A stretch of 64,000 bases of DNA from Opisthocomus hoazin (taxonomy: Eukaryota > Chordata > Aves > Opisthocomiformes > Opisthocomidae): contig NC_134440.1 in NCBI RefSeq assembly GCF_030867145.1, forward strand, positions 496,001-560,000. The letters are read 5' to 3'. This document shows positions 11,452-28,893 of this stretch, one piece after another; position 1 is the stretch's first letter, and every line of letters starts with the position of its first letter. A program made the position numbers and the translations under genes. Under the pieces are notes generated by a model. That model did no database searches and was not told where the DNA came from. It saw only the letters and a program-made list of their open reading frames with translations.

Positions 11452-14400
11452 CTACTTCTGGCTGTTGTAAGCTTTGTGCCTCTGGTTCATGGGGTTCTCC
11501 GGAGACTTCATCCACTCCTTCTTGAGGAGCTGCTTGAGCTGGGAGAGGCGCATGTTGGGGTTCTCTTGCTTCAGGCGGGGCAGGTTGACCTCTTCAAAAG
11601 CCGTGAAGGCAGCTTTCATCCGGCGCTCGGGGTGCCGGTCCGGGTCGCTGGCAACGCTGCCGGGAGGGAATTCGGAGAGAGGCAGGCGTCAGAGATACCA
11701 GCTGCTCGCCCCGCTCTGATGCCCCGTCCCCGCGACCAAGCGCGGGCCGAATAACGCGGGCGGTAAGGCAGAAAACCCCGGGACGCGTGCCCTGCCCACG
11801 TCAAACACCCCCCACAGCACAGCAGGGCAGGGCACGCGTCCCGTGCTCGCTGTCGAGACAGAAAGTCGCAGCCACAGCGTAAGACGACAGCAGCTCCGCG
11901 GGAGGGAGCGTCTGCAAGTATTTCTGGCAAGGAAAGGGACCCCTTCACCAGAGAGCACCGACACGGCCACGTACCCGAGGACGGCAATGGCATCTTCAAT
12001 CGTCCTGGCCTCCACCGATCCCTCCTCCAGCACCCTCCTGTTGATGTTCTCCTCCAAGGGGACCTCCAAGTGGGTCTTCTCCTTCTCCACTGCACCGGGA
12101 GCGGGGGGAAAGGGAGAAACGTTACCGTCAAATCCAGCCTGTGCCAGACCCTCAGCGAGGCAGCGTCTTTTCCAAAGCACTCTAATGAAAAAAAGTGCTG
12201 AGAAAACTCCGCCAGAGCCCAGTCCCGGGCCTGGAAGATAAGAGCGCCGGCTCTGCGGCTCTGTTTCTCCACCTCAAGATGACGAGAGGTTTCTTTTTCC
12301 CCTGTTTGGGGACAGACACAGACACAGCAAAGCACACCGTGCACAATAGCTGTGGGCAGCTCTTGCTTTCCAAACACCTTGTCCTTCAGCGACAGCGGGT
12401 GAAGGAGCAGCCGCCCCCCCTTCCCGCTGCGCAGCCCCCCGCAGCTCTCGGGGCCTTTCTGCAGTCCCACCAAACCTGTCTCTGCGTTCTCCTTCTGCTG
12501 TTGGTCTTTTTTGATGGTCTCCTCGATCTGGGCCCTGGTGACTTTGCCCGGAGTGACCTGCTTGGGCGACTTCCCCTTCAGCTTGGAGTCCTCCTCCTCC
12601 AGCAGACGCTGCAGCTCCTTCTTGCGCTCCAGCTGCTCCAGCCGCCGCTTCTCCCTCTCCTCCTGGAAGGGAGCAAGGACCAGGTCACCTCCAGCCCGAC
12701 GCCTTCAATCACCCTCCGCAGCAGCAGAGGGGGGGGATCAAACCAGCCCCGGCAGGAGCAGGGAACCCCATTTCAGGATCAGGCAGCTCAGCTCTGCCGC
12801 AAGCGCAGCGCTGGTCTCTCCTCATCAGGGGACATTGGCCGGTTCCCCCCAGCCTCCAGCGAGACAGCGACGGCCTGGCCCGGCCCTTCGGAATAAAAAT
12901 TCCCCCGTCGCCGCCCCATCTGCAACCACGCGCTGGCTCCCTGGCACGTCGGTACGGCGAAACACAACCCTGCTGCCGAGAGGGAGCGGGAGGTACCAGC
13001 CAGGACTGCCGACAAGCAGATTAAGTTTTCCACTTTAATTTTAATAAGTGGCTGGAGGTTGAAAGTTCAACAGTTGCTCAAGACAAGCTCAGAGGCTGAA
13101 CCCGTCCTCCGGCCTGGCTCTCGCTCTTCCCAAGAGCCAGGGCAGGCGGTTAGACCGATTCCAACAAGCAGTGCGGCTCTTGTGGTAATTTTAAAGTGCT
13201 TCACGAGGACTTTTCAGATCCACTTTGCCCTCCAAGGCCCAGGGAAGAGGGTGGCAAGAGCACCCAACCAGGCCCTCAGGGGCTTTCAGCACTCTGGCTT
13301 TGAGGTTTTTTTTCCTCCTCTCCCAGAGCGTGTAAGGAAACCAGTGAACATCTCTGTCCGGGGCACTGCCGCACGCTGCGGAGCGCTTTGTATTTAGGTT
13401 AGTTACACGGACACTTAATTACGGCTCTCATCCATTATTCACGGGGATGGCACGATGAACTGGAACGGGTTTACTCCATGGCGGCCGCGCAGCAAAGCCA
13501 GCCCAGCAGTCACGCAACCCGCCGTCCTCATCGACGCCTAAGGAGCCGGAGCAGAGCCGCGCACGCCGGGGCAGGGCCCACTTCAGAGAGCGTCAGTGAG
13601 CCTGGGTTTGAGACCCGATCAGGTCGCTCCACGGCTCACGCGATTAAAGCAAACCCCATCAAAACACAGAATCAAAGCCCACAGATGCTGAAGCAAAACA
13701 CGCCCTCGGGCTGTTGTTGCTCCTGCCAAGCGCAGGGAGGACGAGGCCTCTCAACCCAGCCAGGAAGGGAAGGGAAGGCTCTGCTCACTCGGAGCAGCTG
13801 GGGCCAAGGATGGGAAAAAAGCCATTAGAGGGACGAAGCCTTTATTACCCCTGGCAGACTTCAAATTCTCGGTCATTAAGCGCTCAGTGCCTTGAGACAC
13901 AATGCCCCAGCCACTGGACCGTGCACCGTCTGCAGGCGCAAGCTCACTGATTTCAGACGCCGGCTTTCCCTGCCCACTGCCTTCCCGCCAGCCCTCTCCC
14001 TCTGCTAGTAAAGGTTGAGTAAACAAATGTACTCGGTCTCCCAGACCAGGAGGGATTCGGGCCACTGCTGGAACAGGACGGCTGTCACGAGAGGAGGGGG
14101 AAGGCTGTCTTTCGCCCCTACGAATGTACGCCCAGGGTTGTGCCTGAGCAAGAGCAGCCACGGTGCTTTGCCCACCCGCACCCAGCGCAGCTCCGGCTGG
14201 GATCTCCCGCTCGACCGCCAGCCTCTGCTCCAGCATCGGGCAGTTTTCAGGCAGAATGTGGGAGAAACCCCAAAACTGGCGAGATCAACGTGCCAGAACA
14301 AAAGGAGGGCCGCAGAAACCGCTGCAGGCCCAGCAGTCCGCGGGAGGAAGCCATTTCGTTAGCTGTGAAGCGCAGGCAAGCGAAGCAGCACCGTGGATTC

Positions 14401-17400
14401 GGGGCACCGGCGTCGTGCCTCGAACGCGGCCCAGCGCAAAGCCGCTGTCCCCGAGGGCTCGCCCCGTCCCCGCAGCTCCGGGTGACAGAGCACGGTAGCC
14501 AGAGACGGTGCTGGCACGGGGAGCACCTCGGCCAGGCTGCAGGCATGGCCGTGCCCTGAATAATTCCGAGACAGATAAGGAGGGGACACACAAGTACTAA
14601 TGACCTCAGGGAAGGGAGCAGGACGTTTCAGAACAGAAACGTTATTTGTAGTTAGAGAAGATTATCTTTGACCCCTGTTTATTGCAGAAAGGAACTGTCC
14701 TACAAGGCCGCTAGCTCAGCAGCCCGTCTCGCATCACACAGCCCAGCCGGGACAACACCACGTCTGACAGAGCAGAAATTCAAGGATAACGCTCTGCTGC
14801 CGCTGGCTCCTCTCAGACAAAACTCTCCAAAGAGGACACATCCACTCAGCGAAGGGGAAACTAAGGCACGAGCAGGGTGCGGAGCCTTCCTCCTGCACGG
14901 GACTTTCCGCTGCTCCTCTCCCCCAGCCACCGAGTAAGCTGCTCCCTGCTCTCTGGCATTTACAACAGAGTTTCTATTTGCTGAAATAAATAAGCTGGCA
15001 CCGTTACCAATTTGTCACAAGACCTGCAGAGCCTACGGGCTCAGGTTTCCACAGCGGCCCGTCACGTCCAGGTCTGCCCCGCACCTTCCCCAGGGCTCCG
15101 CAGCAGCAGCTCCGCCGCCGGGCCCGCAGCCCATGGGGCCCGAAGCCGTCGTTCCTGAAGACTCTTCCCAGCTCGGGCCAAGCTGAACTAATCCTTTCTG
15201 AATCAGCTGAATGGCCCTGATGAAGCGGAGGCGTGGATCGGTCCAAGTGAAACGCACCGCAAAGCCATGAGAGAACTGGAAGGGAAATTGGTAATTTTCT
15301 CCCTCACCACCGCTGCTCTCAGCGGGGCCCGGGGAGGAGCTGGGGGTGACATTTCTTTAGCTGGACACCTCCGTTCCCAAGGATCCGTGTGTTAAAATGC
15401 GAGTTTCCAGCCTCGCAGCGAACCGCCCAGGCAAAGAACAATTCATCAGCTTTCAGAGCAGCCTCCCACCTGCCAGACCGAAGGAGAACCAGGTCCCACG
15501 CGCGTGGCTTTGAGAGCAAGCGGCCAATTGAAGCGGCAGCGCTCCCAATCAACCTCTTGGCGTGAGGCCCCGACGAAGGCGGGAGCGTGCTGCCAGCCTG
15601 GCGAAGCGCTCCGCTTCTCGCACAGCAGAAGGGCAAAGCCACGCAAGAAAATGACGCAGCCAGCAAACGAGCGGGGCATCACCGACGTGGAGTGCGTCTA
15701 AGTGCCCGGTGGGCTCTGCGAGGTACAGCAGAGCTTTGAGACGGGGCCACACACCCCCCTTCCATCGCCCACCGGCAGCCAAAGCAAGCGTCGAAGGGAT
15801 CTTGGAGCCTGAGGAATCACAGAATGGTAGGAGTTGGCAGGGCCCTCTGTGGGTCCCCCAGCCCAACCCCCTGCCCAAGCAGGGTCACCCAGAGCAGGGG
15901 GCACAGCACCGCGGCCAGGCGGGGCTGGAATATCTCCAGAGAAGGAGACTCCACAGCCTCCCTGGGCAGCCTGGGCCAGGGCTCCGGCACCCTCAGAGGG
16001 AAGAAGTTCCTCCTCATGCTCAGACGGAACCCCCCATGCTTCAGTCCGTGCCCACCACCCCCTGTCCTGTCGCCGGGCACCACTGGAAACAGTGGAAGCT
16101 GGTTCTGGGCTCTGAGCCCCAGCCTGGTGTCGTCAGGCATCTCCGCTACATCTGTCCCCTGCATTGCTCACCGCAGCCATCGGATTTCGGCTTTGCGTGG
16201 CTGGTCCCACGCAGACGTCCTCCAAAGAGGGAAGAACAGTCATTTGACCTGTCTCGGATTTTATCTGAATAAGAGCTGGCGCTCACAGCTGAGTAATTCC
16301 GCATAGCATCAGAGGAGGGGGGGTAGGGAAAGTCACCGCTCGCCTGGCTGGGACCTGCCGGTACACGAGCCTGCCAGCCCGCGCTCCGTGACCGAGGTGA
16401 ACGGGAAGGCACAACGAGCCACTGCCCCCCCATGCGCTATCCGCTCTCTTCCAGGCCAAGCACTCACCCCGCACTCCAATCTTTCCCCAGACCCTCTGGT
16501 ACGCAAGCACAAAGCGTCTCCTCGCTCCCGCATCATCCGCACGCCCTCCCTTTGCCGTTCCCACCGAGGGCACTGAGCGGAGCCACGGGAAAGGCCTCCA
16601 CGAGGCTGCTGGCGAGGCCACGCCGGTGCCATGGGGCTTTGAGCTCAGCAACGAGGAGGAACCGCTCTCCCAGCGTACGGGCACTCAGCAGAGCCCAGGC
16701 AAAACACAGCCTGAGCGAGGAGCAGAGCCTGCCCTCCTCACCAGACCGCCCCGGCGGGAGCCTGGGAAGGAGCCTGGGAACTCGGCTGCGTCCCTCCAGC
16801 AGCCCCCTCGGCTCCAGCGGCAGTCCCAGCCAGCGGGACCTTCCTGCGCGTAGCCCCAGCGCACAAAGCGGCCAAACCAAGGTCGCCAGAGAGAAGGAGG
16901 TCTGACTCCGGCTGCGAGACCTCCGCCCTTGGCAGAGACTCCTCCGGTCCTCTCCTCCCGCAATGTTCCAGCCCAGTTACTGGGTTGTCACCTTTCCAAG
17001 CCTGCCCACAGCTTCACCCCGGACGCACGCGAGTCCGTTCCACCACCAGACACACTTTAGCTAATTGCACGGAGAAAAAAACCACACCGTGCTCAGGCTG
17101 ACGAGCGCCGTGCGCTGAGCGGCAGCCTAACCTCGATGCCCGAATGCTAAAAGCAAAGCAGTTACCTCGGTGAGACCCTGAGCCTTCCAGCAAGAAGGAT
17201 GCAGATTTTGTGCTTTCCAGCCAGAGCTCTCCAGGGAAGGCAACAAGCTGTGACTTGTGCTGAAGTGCCGGAGGAGGAATACGCACATCGCAGGCTGGTG
17301 ACATTAGCTCAGATGTTCCCTCATGCACCACAGAGCCACCAAACGAGCTTCACCCCCCGTCAGCAGGGATCAGCTCCGAAGGTCGCTCTCGAGCGGCAGA

Positions 17401-19766
17401 GGCAGCGTTTAACGAAACCCCAAAACACAGCAAACGCACACGAGACCGTCGCCTGGCGACGGCGACTCTCACACAGCCAGCACTGCGTTTCGAACGTTAA
17501 AGTTCCCTGCGCTCAAGCACCAACGCTGACGTGCGCCGCCACCCCGGCAGCGAGCCCGCCAGAACGCCAGGCAGAGCCACCGAGCCCCGGCACAGACACG
17601 GAGCTCTGCGTTCTCCCTTCTTTCACCGAGGCTGATGCGGAAGGAAAAGGATTAAAAGCGGGGTGCGGGGCTGGGTCTTGGCACCTCCTGAAGGCTTTCG
17701 GGCACCCCTGCCCGGTGCAGGAATTCAGGGGTGCTGCACCGGTGCCCTGCAGAGCTGTTAACGTGTTGCTGCCGCTGCCCGGAGAGCCCGGGAAGAAGCC
17801 GGGAAGAGCCTCTCAGCACTGACGGCGAGGTGCTGAGAGCATCCCCCTCCGCACACCGCCATCCCCACCTCGACCCTCCCGCAGCACACGGACGTGGCCA
17901 GCAGCGCTACTTCCATGCCAGCACCACCCACGAAACACCAACTTCCCCGGGGAAGCCTGACTCCGGCGAAGGGTTTGGTGTCCTCTCCAGGATGAGGATG
18001 GAAAGTCCTCTACAATCCGAGCCACACGCTCCTTCCCTGCCGGGATGCGATGGGGCACCGGCAGCTTCCTCCGCTCCAGGCCAGTGGCCCTGGAGAAGCA
18101 GATGAGGAAGGTCTCACCGATTTCTTTTGCCCCAGCAACTCACTCACTGCTGTCTGTTGGCCGTTTGCTCCCCCTGACCGAGCCTTTGCCTGGGTCGTGG
18201 CAGTGCCCACGTGAGGCTCCCGTGGAGGAAGAGCGGCTGGGCAGGCACAGCTCTGCTCGGCGGAGCCTTTCTGCAGGACAACTCCCCATCCGCGGCGAGA
18301 CCGATGCTGCTGCGAGCTCCCCGGGGGGCTGGTGGGAAGCAAACACACCAAACCACAGCCTTCAGGTGAAATTCAGACCCGGAGGCTCCGGCTGCGCTGC
18401 CGCAGGGAGAGGGGCTGAGTGGAAACCGCCCCACTGGTTTCTCCAAAGCCCAGTTTGCAGCTCTGGGGCGGACGCTGGTTTTCCAGTTAGCAGCAACTGC
18501 AGCTCACGACGCAGCTGCCCTCGCCAGACCCCCGTGCCCCTCGCCTGCAGGAGGCTGTTTTGGAAGCCCAGTAAAAGAGGTCACCGTTGGCCAAGTCTTA
18601 AGTAGAGCAATAATAAGTCCTCGTTCCAGGAAGTAATTAGGCAGCATTACAGGATTGCAGGGGGGAACAGCACACCGGACTCCAAATTCCAAACGCCAGG
18701 ACACAGACTCGGGCTGAGCTCACGCAGACGTACGCAGCACGCAGCTACCAAGGTCACGGGGACGCGCTGGCCGCCCGCCCGCCCAGCCAGTGTACTCGAG
18801 TGCCACCACACAACCTTCAGCAAGCCCCGGATTCAGCACCAGTAACCCCACAGATCCCATGTCTGTCGGCAGCAGAAGCCCTGTCTGATCACAGTGAGGG
18901 TAAAAAAACAACTTCAGAAGAGGCAGCTAAGTTATCACTAACAACTGTTCCTAGAAAAATCCACAAAACCAGAAGCTTCACCTGTCTAATGCTGACGCAG
19001 GACAACGCTAAAAACCAAATCACCCAGAAACGAGCACTGAAGGGCTCGGGTTATCGAACACTGAGGCAAACGGGCACCCAGGGCAGAGCAAGCTGGGAAG
19101 AGCGTTGAGACATGTCCTGATGTGTGGCACACCGAGCTGGGGGGGAGAAAAAAGCTCTGGAAGCCTTAGCCCTGCCAAGTTCTTTCTCCTTCTACAAAAA
19201 TCACAAAAAATTAAGAAATGAAAAGAATGAAAGAAAAGCTAAAGTACTGCTTGTTGAAAAATCAAGCCCTGCAGCAGAGCTCCTGATCTTTTACTTAATT
19301 CAATTTTAAATGACTCCAACAATAAAGCTTTTACTGCCTCCCTCGGGAAGCCAGCGCTCAGATCCACCAGATTTCTGAATTACACATCAAAGCTTACACT
19401 CCCTCCCACACGTGGCTTCTTTTAGCTCCCAGAGAAGCCACCAGCTCCAGCTCTTCTGCCAGAAACCAAGCGCAGGACAACGTGCGCAGGGACAGCTACA
19501 GCTGGGGGCCAGAGGAGGAGAAGAGACCTTTTCCGAGCCAGCCGGGATCTCATGGGCTTAGCGAAGGACCGGCTACAAGATAACCTTCTACCCGACTAAT
19601 CATTCACCTTCCTTTGCTCCTTCCTCATCACGTGTTTGTCTTCATCCTTCCAGTAGGCATCTTCCAGCTCCTGCTGACGCTTGGCATCGGCTGCTGCCTT
19701 TGCCTCAGCTTTCCTCGCGCGGGCAGCAGCCGACTTGGTATTTTCACCTTGGAACTTCTTGGGCAT
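11452..19766 (-). CDS. CCDC124: CCDC124 coiled-coil protein (ribosome-associated, Lso2 family)
   Basis: Small conserved coiled-coil protein; the family binds ribosomes, is linked to recovery from translational dormancy, and has also been reported at the centrosome and midbody. Four coding exons: 19766-19608 (MPKKFQGENTKSAAARARKA, ends MRKEQRK), 12662-12476 (basic coiled coil EEREKRRLEQLERKKE), 12089-11975 (HLEVPLEENINRRVLEEGSV) and 11656-11452 (RHPERRMKAAFTAFEE, MRLSQLKQLLKKEW, ends KAYNSQK then TAG). The sum is 666 bases, so 221 residues against 223 in human, with all phases agreeing. The coding exon starting at 19779 has 13 bases of 5' UTR behind a CCACAG acceptor. The 6.9 kb intron between exons 19608 and 12662 is unusually long for this window. 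No damage is seen. Confidence 0.97.
12663..19607 (-). other. CCDC124: CCDC124 long intron
   Basis: About 6.9 kb, less GC-rich than its surroundings, with a CR1 fragment at about 15.8-16.1 kb. No exon of another gene is recognised on either strand. Confidence 0.7.
15816..16105 (-). mobile_element. CR1 LINE 3' fragment
   Basis: On the plus strand it begins with the reverse complement of a CR1 tail (ATCACAGAATGG) and continues through CAGCCCAACCCCCTGC and GGAATATCTCCAGAGAAGG. Minus-strand translation gives [20 protein letters not shown], the C-terminal end of CR1 ORF2. It is a 5'-truncated dead copy. Confidence 0.9.
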
Positions 19767-19954
19767 CACTCAAGGTGCTCTGTGGAGAAGAAAAGAGGCT
19801 CAAATCCTCGTCCTGCCCAGGATCGCGGGTTCACCGTCACCCCGGGAAGCAGGAACAGCCGGAGGTCACATCACGAAAACTCCCTTTTCTTGTTGCCTCA
19901 CACTATTTCGAGATCCCGGGCAGGGCTCCCAGCTCACCACGGAGGAACTCTGCT

Positions 19955-20160
19955 CACTCCACCCCAGGACAGTCCCTCCCACGCTGCAATGACACGGCTC
20001 CGCTGCCCGGGGAAGCGGTGGAGCCCCCGTCCCTGGAGGGGTTCAAAAAACGTGTAGACGTGGCACTTCGGTGACACGGTTTAGCAGGCCTAGGGGTGTC
20101 GGGTTGAAGGCTGGACTTGACCTTGGAGGTCTTCTCCAACCTTAAAGTTCTGCAGTGGCC
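19955..20160 (+). mobile_element. CR1 LINE 3' fragment (second subfamily)
   Basis: Plus-strand CR1-type tail: GTGTAGACGTGGCACTTC, GGCTGGACTTGACC and TCTTCTCCAACCTTAAAG. It lies upstream of the first CCDC124 coding exon. Confidence 0.85.
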
Positions 20161-20325
20161 TGCTCCGGGGGGATTCACTGCTGCCTGCAGAGCAGGACGG
20201 AGCAGCACAAACGCTGCATCGCGCCCAGTGACCGCCTGCACAGAAACAGAGCCCCGCGGCCACGCTGAGCTGGGATAAACAACCACGCAGACGTGCCGTA
20301 TTAATTACTCCTACACCGTCATGGT

Positions 20326-21010
20326 ATCACAGAATGACAGAATGTTCGGGGTTGGCAGGGCCCTCTGTGGGTCCCCCAGCCCAACCCCCTGCCCAAGCAG
20401 GGTCACCCAGAGCAGCTGCACAGCACCGCGGCCAGGGGGGCTGGAATATCTCCAGAGAAGGAGACTCCACAGCCTCCCTGGGCAGCCTGGGCCAGGGCTC
20501 CGTCACCCTCAGAGGGAAGAAGTTCTTCCTCGGCTTCAGCTGGAGCTTCCTCTGCTCCAGTTTGTGCCCGGTGCCCCTTGTCCTGGCGCTGGGCACCACT
20601 GAACAGAGTCTGGACCCATCCTCCTGACCCCCACCCTGCAGATATTTATAAACATATATTAGGTCGCCTCTCAGCCTTCTCTTCTCCAGGCTGAACAAGC
20701 CCAGCTCCCTCAGCCTCTCCTCGTAGCAGAGATGCTCCATTCCCCTCCTCATCCTCGCAGCCCTCCGCTGGGCTCTCTCCAGTAGCTCCTCATCTTTCTG
20801 GAACTGGGGAGCCCAGCACTGGACACAGCGCTGCAGATGAGGCCTCCCCAGGGCAGTGCAGAGGGGCAGGAGAACCTCCCTCGCTCTGCTGGCCACACTC
20901 CTCCTCATGCACCCCAGGATGCCATCGGCCTTCTTGGCACCCAGGGCACGCTGCTGGCTCATGGTCACCCTGTCATCCACCAGGACACCCAGGTCCCCCA
21001 GAAGTCTCAG
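20326..21010 (-). mobile_element. CR1 LINE, longer 3' copy
   Basis: Reverse-complement CR1 tail at 20326, then about 680 bases whose minus-strand translation shows the ORF2 reverse-transcriptase C terminus ([18 protein letters not shown] and [19 protein letters not shown]). The 5' end is truncated near 21.0 kb. It lies in the CCDC124 5' intron. Confidence 0.92.
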
Positions 21011-21419
21011 AACTGACCAGGCACCAAGCGAGGGTCGTGTCCTCAGCACGCTGCCCATGCAGGCGCCATGTTCTGGGTCTTGCACCTTCACTTCTGAAGG
21101 TTTGTTCGTTAAACAAACCACGGAACAGCAGAGAAGGGCTGGCGCTTACAGCCTGCTGCTCGAGCCCCAAGCTTTGCACAGCCTGGGCTGGATTAAATCC
21201 CTTCTCCTGCTGCGTACCTGCCCTGTCCCCTCCCTGCAGCGCCCAGTCCGGGCTGGGCTCTGGGCAAGGCTGCGAGACAGCACCCGCAGTGCCTGGGAGG
21301 GCGAGGGATGTCCTGTCCGCACCCCCCCTGGGGCCGGTCCCATGGCCAGACGGGCCCAGCTCCGCACCCAGAGCCAGCCTGCCCCGAGCTGCCCGGCTGC
21401 AGGGACGGCTGCCAGCCCC

Positions 21420-22010
21420 AGGGGCTGCCCCTCCGACCCCCCGGCGTCAGGCCTGCCCCCCTCTGCCCCCTGCACCCCCCCCCCAGCGTCGGGCCAACCC
21501 CCCTTCACCCCCTAACCCCCCCCGGGTCCAGGCCTACACCCCTCCGGCCCCCCCGGAGCCCAGGCCTACCCCCCTCCACCACCTACCCCTCCCCCCTCCA
21601 GCCCCTGCCCCCCCCAGGTCCAGGCCTGCCCCCCCTTTGCCCCCTGCAACCCCCCCCCGGGGCCAGGACTCCCCCCTTCTGGCCCCTGCGCTCCCCAGGG
21701 CCCAGGCCTGACCCCCACCGTCCACCCCGGGTCCAGGCCTCCCCTCACTCCCTCCCCCCCGGGCCCAGACCTGTCCCCCTCCGCCCCCTGCCCCTCCCCG
21801 GGTCCATGCCTCCTCTCCCCCGGCCCCTGCGTCCCCCCCCCTCCGGCCCCTGCTCTCCCCGGGGCCCAGGCCTGCCCCCCCCTCCGTCCACCCCAGGTCC
21901 AGGCCTCCCCCACGGGCCCAGGCCTGCCCCCCTCCGCCCCCTGCCCCCCCCACCTCCAGGTCCAGGCCTCCCCCCCTCCGGCCCCTTTTCCCCCCTCGCC
22001 CTTCCCGCTC
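21420..22010. repeat. C-rich minisatellite with CCAGGCCT core
   Basis: About ten imperfect units of CCC-rich DNA, each with a (GT)CCAGGCCT core, spaced roughly 40-60 bases. It lies in the CCDC124 5' intron. Confidence 0.8.
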
Positions 22011-22088
22011 CCCTCAACCCTCCCGGCTCCCCCCCGCTCCCCTCGGCCGGCCCCGAGGCCTGGCCCCCCCGCCCGGGCCCGCTCCTAC

Positions 22089-22450
22089 CGGCTCCCGGCC
22101 GCTCCCGCCGTCGCGCGCCTTGCGCGTCACTGCAGCGCGCGGTGGCTCCTGCGGGAGGGGCGGGGCGAGCAGCTCGTCACGAGGGGCGCATCCCGCCGCC
22201 GCCATCTTTGCTAAGGGCACGGCCCGCCCCGCCCAGGCCACGGCGCAGGGCCCGGCGGAGGAGCGGGGAGCGGCGGGCCGGACGGTGGCTCCGACTCCGC
22301 GGCAGCGCCCGCACCGCGACGGGGAAGCCGGGAGAGAGCCCGCACTGCGCCCGCCGCCACTGCCGCCTCCCTGCCCGGGACAAAGATGGCGGCGCCCCTC
22401 GAGATGGCGGCGCCGTCCTGCGGCGGCTGCGGGCGGGGCGGGTTGCACCT
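22089..22450 (-). promoter_or_regulatory. CCDC124 promoter and non-coding first exon
   Basis: CpG island. A YY1 motif AAGATGGCGGC lies on the minus strand at 22208-22198, a position typical of just downstream of a start site, followed by a GC box. A splice donor GAGCCG/GTAGGA ends a putative first exon at 22089, which would join the acceptor at 19780. A second YY1 motif in the opposite orientation lies at 22383-22393, so initiation may be bidirectional. Start-site position is inferred. Confidence 0.6.
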
Positions 22451-22489
22451 GGGTGGGCGGGGCTTGACGAGGCGGGGCGCAGTGTCACG

Positions 22490-22935
22490 TGGAGGACTCA
22501 GCAAGGCAGACCCATTGTTACCCGGGTGGGCGTGGCTCAGCAGGGCGGGGCCCATTGTCTGGGTGGGGCGGGGCATGTCGCCTGGTGGGCGGGGTTTAAT
22601 AGGGCGTGGCCCATTGTCATCTGTGTGGCGCTGGGTTGAACAGGGCGGGGGCCCACTGTTATCTGGGTGGGATGGGGCATACGGGGGCGGGGCCTATTGT
22701 CCCCATTCATCCAGGCAGAGCCCATTGTTATCCCGGTGGGCGTGGCTCAGCAGGGGCGGGGCCCATTGTTATCTGGGTGGGGCTTATCAGGGCGGGGCCC
22801 ATTGTCATATGGGGGTGGGCCTTAGCGGGGCGGGGACATCACTTTCTGGGCGGGGGTTTAGGAGGACATCGCCCATTGTCACCTGGGTGGAGCTGGGTCT
22901 AACCAGGCAGGGCCCTTTGTCACCGAGTGGGCGGG
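22490..22935. repeat. Tandem array of CCCATTGT plus GC-box units
   Basis: About ten degenerate units of 40-60 bases, each with GCCCATTGT(T/C)A, a GGGTGGGC/GGGCGGGGC block and often CTCAGCAGGG or TTTA spacers. It lies between the CCDC124 promoter and the SLC5A5 3' end. Confidence 0.85.
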
Positions 22936-23100
22936 GTTTATGAGGGCGAGGCACCCCCCATGCGCAGGGCAGGACCCCCCCTCGTCCCCCCAGCACCCGT
23001 TCCCCCATGCCCCCCTCTCCGGTTTGCCCCCCACTCCCATCCCAGCTGCCCCCCCCACCCCCCCCCCCCCGACAAGCTGCTCGCGGGGTTCGGCTCTTCC

Positions 23101-23106
23101 TTTATT
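23101..23106 (-). terminator. SLC5A5 polyadenylation signal AATAAA
   Basis: TTTATT on the plus strand is AATAAA on the minus strand, about 175 bases beyond the proposed SLC5A5 stop at 23282-23280. It is followed by a GC-rich region with C runs. Confidence 0.75.
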
Positions 23107-23279
23107 GGGGACCCCGGGGCAGGGATGTTCACCCCCCCGCCACGCAGTCCCCCCACGGCCACAGCTGGGCCCCCCCATGTGTCCCCTCCTGCATGTCCCC
23201 CCCCACGGGTGTCCCCTCCCCGGATCCCCCCTAAGGGCCTCCCCCAAAGGTCCCCCCATGCAATGTGTCATCCTCCCCC

Positions 23280-28893
<5,614 letters not shown>

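Noticed and set aside
20327-21121. Possible reverse-transcriptase gene
   Set aside because: It is only the C-terminal piece of CR1 ORF2 in a 5'-truncated element; no catalytic domain is present.
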